Below, piece by piece: positions 43,340 to 55,499 of a DNA stretch of 64,000 bases. The stretch comes from Icerya purchasi. Its lineage: Eukaryota; Arthropoda; Insecta; Hemiptera; Monophlebidae. Position 1 is the stretch's first letter. Every line of letters starts with the position of its first letter. Where the stretch lies: contig CM077116.1 of the NCBI GenBank assembly GCA_039619475.1, forward strand, positions 297,704,464 through 297,768,463. The letters run 5' to 3'. Below the pieces are notes generated by a model, which worked only from the letters and a program-made list of their open reading frames with translations, did no database searches and had not been told where the DNA came from. Made by a program: the position numbers and the translations under genes.

Positions 43340-44002
43340 ATGCCGCATTTACAATGTTCTTCGGTAAGTCATTACTTGAAAAACCCTTCATTATTTCCCT
43401 GTCGGGAAGAAATATTCATGGCACGCGATATATTCACGATATTATCACAAAAACCGAGGGCTCGCGTATATATTTTAACGGCATATGCTAAACTTACACT
43501 AATGGAACTTAACGAAAAATCGTTGCATGACTTGGACTATGAAGTCGTTAATATGGATCAAGTTTTTCGAGTACCTAGTGTTGATGATCTACATGAAGAA
43601 TACTTTGGTATAAGCAATTTGGTAACTTGTAAACACTATAATGAGAATGATAGTTTTCATTGTGCGGTGAAAAACGTTATGGTGATGAAAGCCTGGTACG
43701 ATCATATTATCCATCCGCTGAAGCTTATGAATAATCTCAATATAAATGATTTAAGCCAGTTGTTCATTACAGCCACCGAAGAAATGATAATTACATTATT
43801 TCCCAGTTGCGTTGGAGACATTTATACATTTTTACCAGATAAATTAAAACAGGATGATACGATAAAATCACTTCTACCATGCTACGAACATGAACATGAT
43901 GAAGAATATTATATCGATGATGATACATTGCGACAGAGTACTCGAAATTGTATGAAAGTAAAAGATTGTATCGATTGTCAATGTAAAATTTGCACGGATT
44001 AG
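43340..44002 (+). CDS. Inverted-repeat protein, downstream ORF (left arm)
   Basis: A 220-residue ORF in frame with the upstream ORF, one TAA apart. Features: a possible nucleic-acid or metal-binding Cys/His set (CKHYNENDSFHCAVKNVMVM with AWYDH after it), an acidic segment EHEHDEEYYIDDD, and a C-terminal CIDCQCKIC cluster. In DnaQ-like proteins a motif H-x-A-x-x-D-A is usual; here HCAVKN would have Asn in place of the catalytic Asp. A GGTAAGT donor-like word lies at about 43372, so splicing could remove part of this ORF. The right-arm copy differs by Tyr/His and Glu/Lys only. The product may be one 330-residue protein made by readthrough, two proteins, or a pseudogene. Function unknown. Confidence 0.5.
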   Translation: MPHLQCSSVSHYLKNPSLFPCREEIFMARDIFTILSQKPRARVYILTAYAKLTLMELNEKSLHDLDYEVVNMDQVFRVPSVDDLHEEYFGISNLVTCKHYNENDSFHCAVKNVMVMKAWYDHIIHPLKLMNNLNINDLSQLFITATEEMIITLFPSCVGDIYTFLPDKLKQDDTIKSLLPCYEHEHDEEYYIDDDTLRQSTRNCMKVKDCIDCQCKICTD

Positions 44003-45639
44003 AAATTCGTTATTTCGATCGTTTAACAATTTTGCGTATATTTGTATATATTTTGTAAATATATTAATGTATATATTTTTCCCCAATCATCCGCCCGTTC
44101 GTTTTTTATGTTTTGTTAATCATTTTTTGTAAATATATTTTTATACATATGAAAATTTTGTTTGTATATATTTGTGCATATTTTTTCCCTCGATATGTTT
44201 CGTTCTATTATATATATTTTTCTTAATTATTTTTCATCTTTTTCCATTCCTTTTCAATTCCGTTTATTTAATTATTTCTCTATCTCTCTTCCACCCCCCC
44301 CCCCCCCCCCTACTTAACTTAAAGTACTGGTAATGACGAAATTTACAAAGCTCTGAACCAGTTGTGTATAATGTATATAATTATTGTTTAATTTTCGAAT
44401 GTAATCCTGCATAATTTGTTCGTATCTTTTTAGATTAAAAAAATTATATTTTTGTCTGTAATGCACCATTTTTCTGTAACAAACGAATCTAACTGTTCAA
44501 CTTTTTTCACGTACAACAAGTATTTTCCGCAGCTGTGTGAATTTTCATTAATTTGTAAGATACAGCTCCAGACTCTGGGTGTTCTCTCAAATTTTTAAAA
44601 TCTTTCGTAATCACAGTTTTATAAAAATACATGTTCAGTTTTAATATTTTTTATTTCGTAAATATTTTTCGCATTATATATGAGTTCGTCTGTGAGGTGC
44701 TGGTCAACTGTATAGAGAGAGAAGGAGAAAACATGGTAGTTTACAAGGCATATAGCATGTTGAAGAAAAAAAACGCGATAGCAGGAGCAGATCAGGAATT
44801 GCATCCGCCGACGCTAGAGTCCCTATAGTTCACAATATTTTTCTCTCTGTGTTATAAAATTAGCTCAAGTATATTTTTATTATTTCATTACGCAAAAATT
44901 TTTTCAAATCTTTTGTAATATGTATTGCACACAAATGTACGCTGCAGACAGCTGTTGCTTCATTACCACGAATATATCTTATAGATTTTCTGGAAATTGT
45001 AGAGAAATTCTCTTCGCTCAATTCTTCCAATGTGATCTATTTTCAAAATTCAAATCACGCGTAATTATTTTTTTCCAAAATTAATCATCACTTTACAAAT
45101 TATTAACACATTTTTCCGATCGTACATAATATTTTTTTTTATTATTATTATTATTTTATTATGTTTCCGTAAAAATTCTGGATATTATTTGCATTAATCA
45201 TTGAATTTCACATTATACCATATATCACCAATCAAACAATTTATTTTTAATCTATCATACCTATTATTTTATCACTTAAATTTTCCCCAATTTGCAAATG
45301 TATTGATTTATACATGTAATGCGACTCCACCCCTTATAAGTACATTATTAAATAATTTTTTTCTTTATTTCCCATACATGGCAAAGACAATGAAATCACA
45401 GCATCTATGATGTGTACTCTGTACGCCTCCACTAACCTATCATGAATTTTTTAAATTAGCCCAAACATACTATTTTTCAATATCAAAAATTATCTATTCA
45501 CTTTTACCACTTTCCCGATCATCTCTGTAATTTATTTTCTATATAATCACTAACCGACGAAAACGCTTCGTTCGTTTTACTCATACCGATACAATCACTT
45601 CTTTTCCCTCATGCTATCGATCTTCAAATTTATTAGTAT
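44003..45639. other. Left-arm 3' region, no further gene seen
   Basis: AT-rich sequence downstream of the ORF pair, with ATATATT-type words that could serve as polyadenylation signals. A poly-C run of about 18 lies at 44296-44311 (about 11 G at the mirror site in the right arm). Small ORFs such as 45201-45410 occur in both arms only because the arms are identical. Confidence 0.4.
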
Positions 45640-46110
45640 GACACGAAATTAATCTAAATATATGTTCATGCTGGTAAAATTGATATATCAAAGCCTCTTT
45701 CTATTCCTTTATACATTTATGAAAAAAGCCTGCAAAATGTTTTAAAATTAGTCAAAGTATACTATTTTATTACCAAAAAATCGGCTATTCCCTTATACAG
45801 TTTTACCGATCGTACATAATTTTTTCTTCTATATTATCATTATAGCAAAGTTGTACAAAACCACAACATAATTTAATCATATTGAAACCTTCATATCATC
45901 CCTTTCATGCTGTACATTAACATTCAGTTCAATGATGCGAAAATAGTCTAAATATACATCCATACTAGCAGATTATTATATCACCCCTTTTTCTACTCAA
46001 TTGTATGTTTCTGAAAAAAAATCTTGTGATATATTTTCAAAATTAAGTGTAGTATACGCTACATTGATACCTAAAAATTAGGCCCGCATATTTATTTTTA
46101 TGTTTCATTC
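45640..46110. repeat. Degenerate ~300-bp tandem units crossing the arm edge
   Basis: 45640-45800 (AATCTAAATATATGTTCATG, CTATTCCTTTATACATTTATG, AAAATTAGTCAAAGTATAC) is repeated in diverged form at 45935-46075 (AGTCTAAATATACATCCATA, CTACTCAATTGTATGTTTCTG, AAAATTAAGTGTAGTATAC). Related words such as CCGATCGTACATAAT occur at 45117 and 45809, and CCGACCGTTCATAAT at 42294. The second unit runs past the inner arm boundary (45987) into the spacer. Confidence 0.65.
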
Positions 46111-47262
46111 ATTTTTAATTTTTTTAATCAAATCTGTTACAAGACTCTATAAAAGAATACAATAAGTTCCAGTATACATTAATACAGTTCTTAGGCATTC
46201 ATTTACTTTATATTTTTAACATATACAATGTAAGTTCATAATGATCGATCTTCTCAACTGAATAACAGTCATTTTAGATGCAGAGACATACAACTTTTAG
46301 CGAAGCAAACAATTCTTTGCTAGACTAATGATTGAAGACATCCTTTTTTCCAGAAACATGGAATAGCGAAGATTTTTACTCATTCAAAATAGAACGAGAT
46401 AATTGTAACACTTAATCACATCTTTCCTTCATTCATCGATTTCAAACTGTGAAGGAACTTTCTACACCATGCATTCCTAAATCCAATCGCTTGAATAGCC
46501 TGTTATATGTCTGGGAGATAGTAAAGAATTTGATTTTATATGTGAACAATGGATGAAGCAGCTCAGAATCCGATGTAAATGTGCGAGTCTAATTATTGAA
46601 ATATAAAATTGAAGGAAATTTCTGTATTATGCATCATTTTAAAATGTTTATTTTTACATTTTTTTATTTTTAAATTTCCCTCACACTAGTATTTTCTTAA
46701 ATGCATAATGATGTCTATGATTAGTATTCGTGATTAGACAGAAAGAGAGTAAGATCGTATTGTGATTGCATATGTGAGACAGTGTGTGAACATGTGTGAG
46801 TATGCATGTATGTAAAATATAAGAATTCACTAATAGAAAACATCAGCTCAAGCGAGAACACAGGTACACATCAAGTTATAGAACAAGAGAGATAAAAATA
46901 TGTATTTTGTAATGATTGGCGTGCGTATGATAAAGAGGTTAACAACATAGACAATGAGTTTACCTTTGTAGTATTTTAAATGTAAAAGCAGTGTACATAC
47001 CAACACATTTTCATTACTAGAAGAGACTTTTAATTTTTGTTTAACTTCAAATATATAGGTTAGATTATTTTTCCATTTGGTAGTGTAAACGTTTTATTTT
47101 TCTTTGACTTATTCATAAGGATTCAAATGTATAACATGCACTTCACTCAATATATCACTCTTACATAATATTCAATTGACTTACTTAATAGTGGAAATAA
47201 ACACACTAGCACAAGTATATTATATTTTATTTCTACATATATACATCTATACAAAGCACATG
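45988..47262. other. Inverted-repeat spacer (1,275 bp)
   Basis: Unique sequence between the arms. The left 120 bases still belong to the degenerate tandem array. No ORF or RNA gene is recognised. Its presence means that the arms do not meet in a perfect palindrome. Confidence 0.8.
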
Positions 47263-49241
47263 GGGGTGATATAATAATCTGCTAGTATGGATGTATATTT
47301 AGACTATTTTCGCATCATTGAACTGAATGTTAATGTACAGCATGAAAGGGATGATATGAAGGTTTCAATATGATTAAATTATGTTGTGGTTTTGTACAAC
47401 TTTGCTATAATGATAATATAGAAGAAAAAATTATGTATGATCGGTAAAACTGTATAAGGGAATAGCCGATTTTTTGGTAATAAAATAGTATACTTTGACT
47501 AATTTTAAAACATTTTGCAGGCTTTTTTCATAAATGTATAAAGGAATAGAAAGAGGCTTTGATATATCAATTTTACCAGCATGAACATATATTTAGATTA
47601 ATTTCGTGTCATACTAATAAATTTGAAGATCGATAGCATGAGGGAAAAGAAGTGATTGTATCGGTATGAGTAAAACGAACGAAGCGTTTTCGTCGGTTAG
47701 TGATTATATAGAAAATAAATTACAGAGATGATCGGGAAAGTGGTAAAAGTGAATAGATAATTTTTGATATTGAAAAATAGTATGTTTGGGCTAATTTAAA
47801 AAATTCATGATAGGTTAGTGGAGGCGTACAGAGTACACATCATAGATGCTGTGATTTCATTGTCTTTGCCATGTATGGGAAATAAAGAAAAAAATTATTT
47901 AATAATGTACTTATAAGGGGTGGAGTCGCATTACATGTATAAATCAATACATTTGCAAATTGGGGAAAATTTAAGTGATAAAATAATAGGTATGATAGAT
48001 TAAAAATAAATTGTTTGATTGGTGATATATGGTATAATGTGAAATTCAATGATTAATGCAAATAATATCCAGAATTTTTACGGAAACATAATAAAATAAT
48101 AATAATAATAAAAAAAAATATTATGTACGATCGGAAAAATGTGTTAATAATTTGTAAAGTGATGATTAATTTTGGAAAAAAATAATTACGCGTGATTTGA
48201 ATTTTGAAAATAGATCACATTGGAAGAATTGAGCGAAGAGAATTTCTCTACAATTTCCAGAAAATCTATAAGATATATTCGTGGTAATGAAGCAACAGCT
48301 GTCTGCAGCGTACATTTGTGTGCAATACATATTACAAAAGATTTGAAAAAATTTTTGCGTAATGAAATAATAAAAATATACTTGAGCTAATTTTATAACA
48401 CAGAGAGAAAAATATTGTGAACTATAGGGACTCTAGCGTCGGCGGATGCAATTCCTGATCTGCTCCTGCTATCGCGTTTTTTTTCTTCAACATGCTATAT
48501 GCCTTGTAAACTACCATGTTTTCTCCTTCTCTCTCTATACAGTTGACCAGCACCTCACAGACGAACTCATATATAATGCGAAAAATATTTACGAAATAAA
48601 AAATATTAAAACTGAACATGTATTTTTATAAAACTGTGATTACGAAAGATTTTAAAAATTTGAGAGAACACCCAGAGTCTGGAGCTGTATCTTACAAATT
48701 AATGAAAATTCACACAGCTGCGGAAAATACTTGTTGTACGTGAAAAAAGTTGAACAGTTAGATTCGTTTGTTACAGAAAAATGGTGCATTACAGACAAAA
48801 ATATAATTTTTTTAATCTAAAAAGATACGAACAAATTATGCAGGATTACATTCGAAAATTAAACAATAATTATATACATTATACACAACTGGTTCAGAGC
48901 TTTGTAAATTTCGTCATTACCAGTACTTTAAGTTAAGAGGGGGGGGGGGGTGGAAGAGAGATAGAGAAATAATTAAATAAACGGAATTGAAAAGGAATGG
49001 AAAAAGATGAAAAATAATTAAGAAAAATATATATAATAGAACGAAACATATCGAGGGAAAAAATATGCACAAATATATACAAACAAAATTTTCATATGTA
49101 TAAAAATATATTTACAAAAAATGATTAACAAAACATAAAAAACGAACGGGCGGATGATTGGGGAAAAATATATACATTAATATATTTACAAAATATATAC
49201 AAATATACGCAAAATTGTTAAACGATCGAAATAACGAATTT

Positions 49242-49904
49242 CTAATCCGTGCAAATTTTACATTGACAATCGATACAATCTTTTACTTTCATACAATTTC
49301 GAGTACTCTGTCGCAATGTATCATCATCGATATAATATTCTTCATCATGTTCATGTTCGTAGCATGGTAGAAGTGATTTTATCGTATCATCCTGTTTTAA
49401 TTTATCTGGTAAAAATGTATAAATGTCTCCAACGCAACTGGGAAATAATGTAATTATCATTTCTTTGGTGGCTGTAATGAACAACTGGCTTAAATCATTT
49501 ATATTGAGATTATTCATAAGCTTCAGCGGATGGATAATATGATCGTACCAGGCTTTCATCACCATAACGTTTTTCACCGCACAATGAAAACTATCATTCT
49601 CATTATGGTGTTTACAAGTTACCAAATTGCTTATACCAAAGTATTCTTCATGTAGATCATCAACACTAGGTACTCGAAAAACTTGATCCATATTAACGAC
49701 TTCATAGTCCAAGTCATGCAACGATTTTTCGTTAAGTTCCATTAGTGTAAGTTTAGCATATGCCGTTAAAATATATACGCGAGCCCTCGGTTTTTGTGAT
49801 AATATCGTGAATATATCGCGTGCCATGAATATTTCTTCCCGACAGGGAAATAATGAAGGGTTTTTCAAGTAATGACTTACCGAAGAACATTGTAAATGCG
49901 GCAT
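49242..49904 (-). CDS. Inverted-repeat protein, downstream ORF (right arm)
   Basis: Mirror copy of the 220-residue ORF at 43340-44002. It has His instead of Tyr in CKHHNEND and Lys instead of Glu in ITATKEMI. I checked about 400 bases of this ORF base by base and found only nonsynonymous changes. The in-frame TAA upstream (49905-49910 region) is shared with the left arm, so it predates the duplication or has been homogenised by gene conversion. Confidence 0.5.
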   Translation of the reverse strand: MPHLQCSSVSHYLKNPSLFPCREEIFMARDIFTILSQKPRARVYILTAYAKLTLMELNEKSLHDLDYEVVNMDQVFRVPSVDDLHEEYFGISNLVTCKHHNENDSFHCAVKNVMVMKAWYDHIIHPLKLMNNLNINDLSQLFITATKEMIITLFPSCVGDIYTFLPDKLKQDDTIKSLLPCYEHEHDEEYYIDDDTLRQSTRNCMKVKDCIDCQCKICTD

Positions 49905-49907
49905 TTT

Positions 49908-50237
49908 TTATGCATGCCATGCTCTGCTTGGCTTATACAGTATATGCAAACACTTCCCGCCAGACATATCAATCATTGCTAGTTCGGTTACTCGAAACCC
50001 ATAATCACAATCTATATGGATGCTGATATCTAAAATATATTCCGCTATATCCACTTGTTCTGATAATAATTTAGGACCAACGACTTTACGCACAAAAGAT
50101 GTGGATTCTTCTGATGTATAACCATCATATTGTGGTGTCGGAGGTGACGAAATCGTATGCGAGTCACTAACACTCGAAAATGAATTCTGAATAAATTCAC
50201 CGGCTTTAATATCAATCGATTCGGTATTGTTATTCAT
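49908..50237 (-). CDS. Inverted-repeat protein, upstream ORF (right arm)
   Basis: Mirror copy of the 109-residue ORF at 43007-43336, with Asp in place of Gly in SSVSDSH. It shares the start context (AATATGAATAAC), the upstream pyrimidine tract ending in AG, and the terminal TAA-AAA. The same uncertain family resemblance applies as for the left copy. Confidence 0.5.
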   Translation of the reverse strand: MNNNTESIDIKAGEFIQNSFSSVSDSHTISSPPTPQYDGYTSEESTSFVRKVVGPKLLSEQVDIAEYILDISIHIDCDYGFRVTELAMIDMSGGKCLHILYKPSRAWHA

Positions 50238-52628
50238 ATTTGATTATTATTTTAATATTTTTACTAAAAAAAAAAAGAGCGAAAAAAAGAGAGAAAAAAA
50301 TAACGATGAAAATGAGAGAAAAAAGACAAAAAATAAAGAGAGAAGGAAAAAGAGAAAAAACGTATGAAATTATTGACTTTAACGTTCTTGTCAATTTTTT
50401 AATAACGCGTGAAGCACACAGCTTCAACAAATTCCACACGTTTAACATAACACTAATACTGACTGCCTGAACAGATCCGTTCGATTTTCTAGCTCGATGG
50501 GGTCCTTTGAAAAAGGGAGGATTGCACTAGAAAAACCACATTCCTTCGGTGTTAGTTGGTTATATACACAGATGAATGACGTTGTCAGGTGTTCTTTGGC
50601 TTAAGTATGATTGTGTAGGTGTGTACATGCGAACCGGGTTCTACAAGAAAAAGATACGAAGGGTAGGATCCCAGCAGACTTAATGACAGCGTTGCACGAT
50701 CGAAATCAACGGCATGGCAACTTGCCTGAAAAAGAAAAAAAAAAAAAAAAAAAAAAGTGTTTGTATAGCGGAAGAAAATAAAAATATACTTAGGCTAATT
50801 CTATAATACTTAGAGTCGAAAAAAATTATTATGAATGATATGGAAACTAACAATAGAAGATGTGTGCGCATTCATAGCGGTGAAGGCCTCAACAGATTTA
50901 TTTTTAGAGTCAGGAAAAAAAATAAAATAAATAAAAATTATGAACGGTCGGAAGAAATGTTTGGAAGTGTAAAAAAAATATACTTAGGCTGCTGGCTTTG
51001 AAATAATTAGACTTAGGCTTCTCGAAATATTAAAAAAAAAAAAAAAAAAATCGCGGTAGTGCGAGTGAACGATGCGTGTGCTTTCGCGGAGGCTAACGTT
51101 ATGTTGAATAGAAGCGTAGGAATGGACGGTGCACTTTTGCAAAGGGGTCGGAGAATACAGAAAAGTATAAAAATACTTAAGCTAATTCTATAATATTTAG
51201 ATGTAGAAAATAATATTATGAATGATATGGAAACTAATGGCGCGTTGTCGACTTAAACGTATGCATGATCGTCTATAGGTGTGGGTTGTGAACGCTGCTT
51301 AGGTTAGATTCGGGCTTTTAAATATTATACTTAGGGGAATTTTTAAAATTTCTGTACTTAGGCTTAGAATTTGAAAAACGATGTAGCATGAATGACGTTT
51401 GAATATAAATTAAATGTGGTGGCGTAGTGCATAGTTAGTATTCTATTCCTTTCTTGTAACACTCGAAAATAACAGAAAATTTTACGATAGTGATTGGCGT
51501 TATACACCGCAGGAATATAGATCTTCTCAGACATACTGTTCAAGATGGCTCTCGACACCTGCTGGCATAATGCATTTAGCAATGTCGCTCAAACACGGCC
51601 GCTCCGAACAAAACGAAGGGTATAAATGAATAAGATAGTCAAACAGGTTGAAATAGTGCACGTCTAGATTTGGCCGTGAACAAACGACTGATGTAACTAT
51701 CTTCCGTCTGGATGATGCATACATCAGCCATTTAAAAGTCGCCATTCCTCGGGGGTGGAATTTAAAAATATTCGTTGGAAATAAAAATATTAGACGTGTG
51801 TGTGTGTGTATGTGTATGTGTGTGAACGTGTAGCGATCGCGATCAGGATTCTATCGACGGCGTCGAGGGTCTGCGAAGATGATCGGGTAGTTAATTTCGA
51901 ACGAATGTCTAGAATTCAACCCCTGCATCCGCGCCACCCTCAACCGGTTGCTGGAACATTCAAATATTTCCGTTAAAAATAAAACAACGAAAAATCACGA
52001 TCGTTCGGTTCTAGAACATTCAAATATTTCCGTTAAAAATAATAATAATAATAAAAACATCGAACGAACGGCTGGAATTCACTCCTCGTTGCAGCACGCC
52101 CGCCTGCCCTCATTCGATCGCTGGAACCATCAGATATTCTTCTTAAAAAATAAAATTTTTAAAAAAAAAAAAATGCCGGAACGGAGCGCGACTCGGAAAA
52201 TTCCTTCAAAATTTGGGTTCTAAGTGTTGAGTTTCGAACGTTTTTAACACTCCGCCAAAATTTTACACCTCCCAACCCACGAAAATTAAAATTAAAAATT
52301 ATGATACATATATTACATGTAGACTCCTGTATAATACATACACATAATAGTAGAACGCACCGTGCGTGGGAATGCGGCTGCATGGAGATGCGCGCCCGAT
52401 CGGATAGCATAATTTTTGGAACCCGGCTAGAATACTTACGCCCCGAATTTTGAAAAAAGCACGGTAGCGGCCGATGCGTATGTGGGAACCAGCGGCACAC
52501 TTCGCGGCGGCGGCAGTGGTTACAGGCGGACCGAAGAAAAGAATATGCTCTAGTTCTCACACTCCAGGGGGTCTAATTAGCGCGGCGGCATCCCTTTGTG
52601 TGCCAGAATTGGTACCCCCCTTCTACTA

Positions 52629-53679
52629 GTTTTTTCGAGGTTTTTCTTTGCGCTCCATAAAATTTCACTTCGGGTAAAATAATAACGTTTTTTCCACATT
52701 ATTTCCTTTACGAACTCACAGATGAACACATATGAAGCGCTACAAGTTGTAAGATTTATTTTCGTTCTCCATTTTATGTCGATTTTAAAAACATGCGGCG
52801 AAAAAGAAAAACACCCGATACTGCGAGCACATAAGAACCAGATACGAGTAAATTTACGCCACCAGAAAAATGTCATATCGTTATTTACGGCGACCGGTGA
52901 TTATTATTTTGTTTTCATCGACTTGGCCATCTGCGCAGTGAATAATTTTGACTGTTTCTTTGAATTGGTTTTTCTTTCTTTTCTTCTCTTCTAATATTCC
53001 ATCACTCACTTAGCATGTTGCTCTTCTTTCTTTTTTTTTCTCGGTCCCTTTTTTCATCCGTCCTTAATTTCTGTTTATTCGGTTTTTGAAATAAAATATT
53101 GGTTATAGCGAAGAAGTCATCTGAATGAAAGTAAAAGAAAAAAAGTAAGCGGAGTCTACCATATTATCTCCAGATTCCCATTAGTGCCAAATACATCATG
53201 ACAAGCTTGGTTCTGTAATTCATGACATCACTTTACATGAGGTTTCTAGCAGTCGATGAAAGCGAAATCATGGAAACCAGCAAAGAACGAAATAAACACC
53301 GTTACAACGACGCAATAGAATATTTATTATCAACAATTCAATTTCTAAGTTTCTTACAATTCGGCTACATTGCCATTTTTTCATAAGGATGCGTCAGCAA
53401 TCGGAATAAAATATAAAACTTTTTTATTATGTTTGATTTCCTCCGTAACTGTGATTGTACACTTTATAAATGTTTTTAATTACTAACCTTAATTACAGTT
53501 ACACAGTTATGTATTCTATTACACGAAATTAATCATTATTACATAAAGTACACAACGTCATTTATTGAACTGTTTTAAATAAAATCAAAATAAAATAAAA
53601 TAAAGTAATTCATAAATATATAAATAAACTTGTCCGACCGGTTTCGTCTGTTTTAGATATAGATTATGTCTTGATATGA
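52629..53679. other. No gene seen
   Basis: AT-rich sequence right of the inverted repeat. A 90-codon frame at 52722-52994 has no recognisable domain. Confidence 0.4.
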
Positions 53680-55460
53680 TCACAAAAACATAAATTACTA
53701 TTGAGAATGACATCAAGATGGGAGAAGGAGTCAACTAGAGAAATAGAAAGTTAACACAGTAAAAGGTTATCTAAGGAACGGTTGAAAAGACGAAATGTAA
53801 AAACTACAGAGGCAGACTTCTCAGGGGAAATAGAAAGATGAGAAGAGGATAACAAAAATTCCAAAATAGCAAGGGAGGAATTAAGCTCCTCGTTAGCAGC
53901 AGAAAGATCATTAAAGGAGGAATAGACGAGAATATCTTCAGCGAAGAATAAAGACTTAAAAGGAATGCTAAGAATAACGAGACTGTGAAATTAAATGTTG
54001 AAAAGTGTAGGACTCAAGAACGGAATGGTCGAATAGTAGAAAGACGAATTGTTCTATTCCAGAAAAGATTGATAACTAAAGAAGTAAACTCAAGAGGGAT
54101 GTTAATGGAAAGCATTTTATTCTGTAGAGAAGGTAGGTAAAAATTATCAAAAGCAGAGTTGGCATCAACAAACGCGACGATGGTAAATTTACTGTGAATG
54201 AGAGATTTATAGATATCGGAAAGGAAAAGAAATATGCAGTCAGTGGCACCAAGGCCAAGACGGAAACCAAGCATTCTATAAGGAAGTACATTATTCAATT
54301 CTAACAACCAGACCGGGCGTTTATTAATCATGCGTTCAAAAAAATTTTTTAATTACGAGGCTAGAGAGATTGGACGGAAGAAGTTAGGCTTCTTTTTCGG
54401 GATAGGAATAATAATAAAAGAATTCCAAAGTGCTGGGGTTGCAGAAATGTACAAGAAACAATTATAGATTGACAAAAAGGTTTTAAGTGCTAACTCAGAG
54501 AAGTTCTTGAGGACAAGGAGAGGGATGCCGTCTATACCTGGGCTAGAATTAAAAGAGCTGGTCAAAGAATCGTAGAGTTCATTGATGCTGAAGGGAGAGG
54601 GGAAAAAGTGTGAAGAAGATGTAATAGGTAGGGAAGGAGTCGACGATTTCTCGAGGGATAGTACATAGGAAGGAGCAACTGAATCAAGAAAAGTAGTGAA
54701 CTTCTCTGAAGGAGGGTTGTAGTATGAGGGGCGTTCGGAGCTGGAGGAGCGATAAGCTTTAGCCATCCTTCAAAGATGGGAAGTGGAGATAGATCTAGAA
54801 AATGATGAACAAAAATTTCTTCATGAATTTCTTTTAGACATTTTAAGGATGAATCTGACCTTGGTGTTAGCCCTTTTGTGAGCCATGAAGTTGGAAAAGG
54901 AGGAACAAGCCCGAATGAGTCGAAATAAAGAAACGCTGTACTTGAAGGCATTCATACAATAATTATTCCACCAAAGTGAAGAAGACAATAGGTAATAGTT
55001 TTTTTTTTGGAATGATGAAGTGGCGGAGAGAAGACATTAAGAGCAGAAGAAATGGAATCAGAAAAAGGGTTCTATCGTTGGATAGGATCAGTGTGAGAGT
55101 GTATGTAAGGAAGAAATAGGTCTATGTTTGAACGGAATTTATCCCTATCAACCCTATTGAGCGACTATTTAGGAGTGAGAGCAAGTCTGGGATAATTAGG
55201 AAGAGGAGGAGGAAGAAGGTGTTGAAAGGAAAGAACAATGAGAACATGATCACTGCCGAAAGTGCTGTCCAAAGTTCTTCAATGACAGTTAAGACCGAAG
55301 TGGGGAGAAATAAAGGACAGATCCACTGAGCTACTAGGGGGATTAACAGTAAAATAGACAATGTAGAGGAAGAGGTATTAATTAAATTAATGGGGAACAT
55401 ATCAAAAGAAATTTGAAATGAAAAAAATCTAGAGAGATGGAAAAACAAGGTTAAAATTTG
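53680..55460 (-). pseudogene. I-like element F: endonuclease end to RT, degenerate
   Basis: Minus-strand relic of the A to D family. Pieces in order: the endonuclease end (55448-55122, with the SDH-type block broken), a link with RWLWHKRANTKVR-like residues (54951-54781), MAKAYRSSSSERPSYY and PGIDGIPLLVLKN (54766-54353), and RT LVWLLELNNVLP with motif A AFVDANSAFDN (54331-54014). Motif B GLPQGS is deleted: RTIRLSTIRP runs straight into FLSPTLFN. Motif C reads FAED instead of FADD (about 53940). Multiple frameshifts and stops are present. RNase H and the 3' end are missing. Dead. Confidence 0.8.
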
Positions 55461-55499
55461 GTTGATAGCATGGTGTAAAGAGCAATAGAAATATAAAAG

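Larger units (their letters stand above)
40625..45987 (+). repeat. Giant inverted repeat, left arm
   Basis: Each base from 40625 to 45987 pairs with the reverse complement of 47263-52628 (coordinate sums 93243-93253, changing only at small indels). Indels seen: 9 bp near 40990/52255, T/A-run lengths, and a poly-C run at 44296. Compared coding stretches differ at three bases in nearly 1 kb. The outer edge begins TAGTAGAAGGGG. No target duplication flanks the pair. The arm carries an ORF pair (43007-44002), short tandem repeats (41085-41297) and part of a degenerate array of about 300-bp units (from about 45640). Confidence 0.95.
47263..52628 (-). repeat. Giant inverted repeat, right arm
   Basis: Reverse complement of the left arm. 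The inner edge GGGGTGATATAATAATC at 47263 mirrors the left arm at 45987, and the outer edge TTCTACTA ends at 52628. It carries the mirrored ORF pair on the minus strand, so the two gene copies converge on the spacer. The flank beyond 52628 shows no similarity to the flank before 40625. Confidence 0.95.

Noticed and set aside
44619..45410. Small ORFs downstream of the palindrome gene
   Set aside because: AT-rich chance frames, duplicated only because the arms are the same.
40625..52628. Polinton/Maverick or other giant DNA transposon
   Set aside because: No polB, integrase, capsid or ATPase genes, no 6-bp target duplication, and the arms are far longer than usual TIRs.
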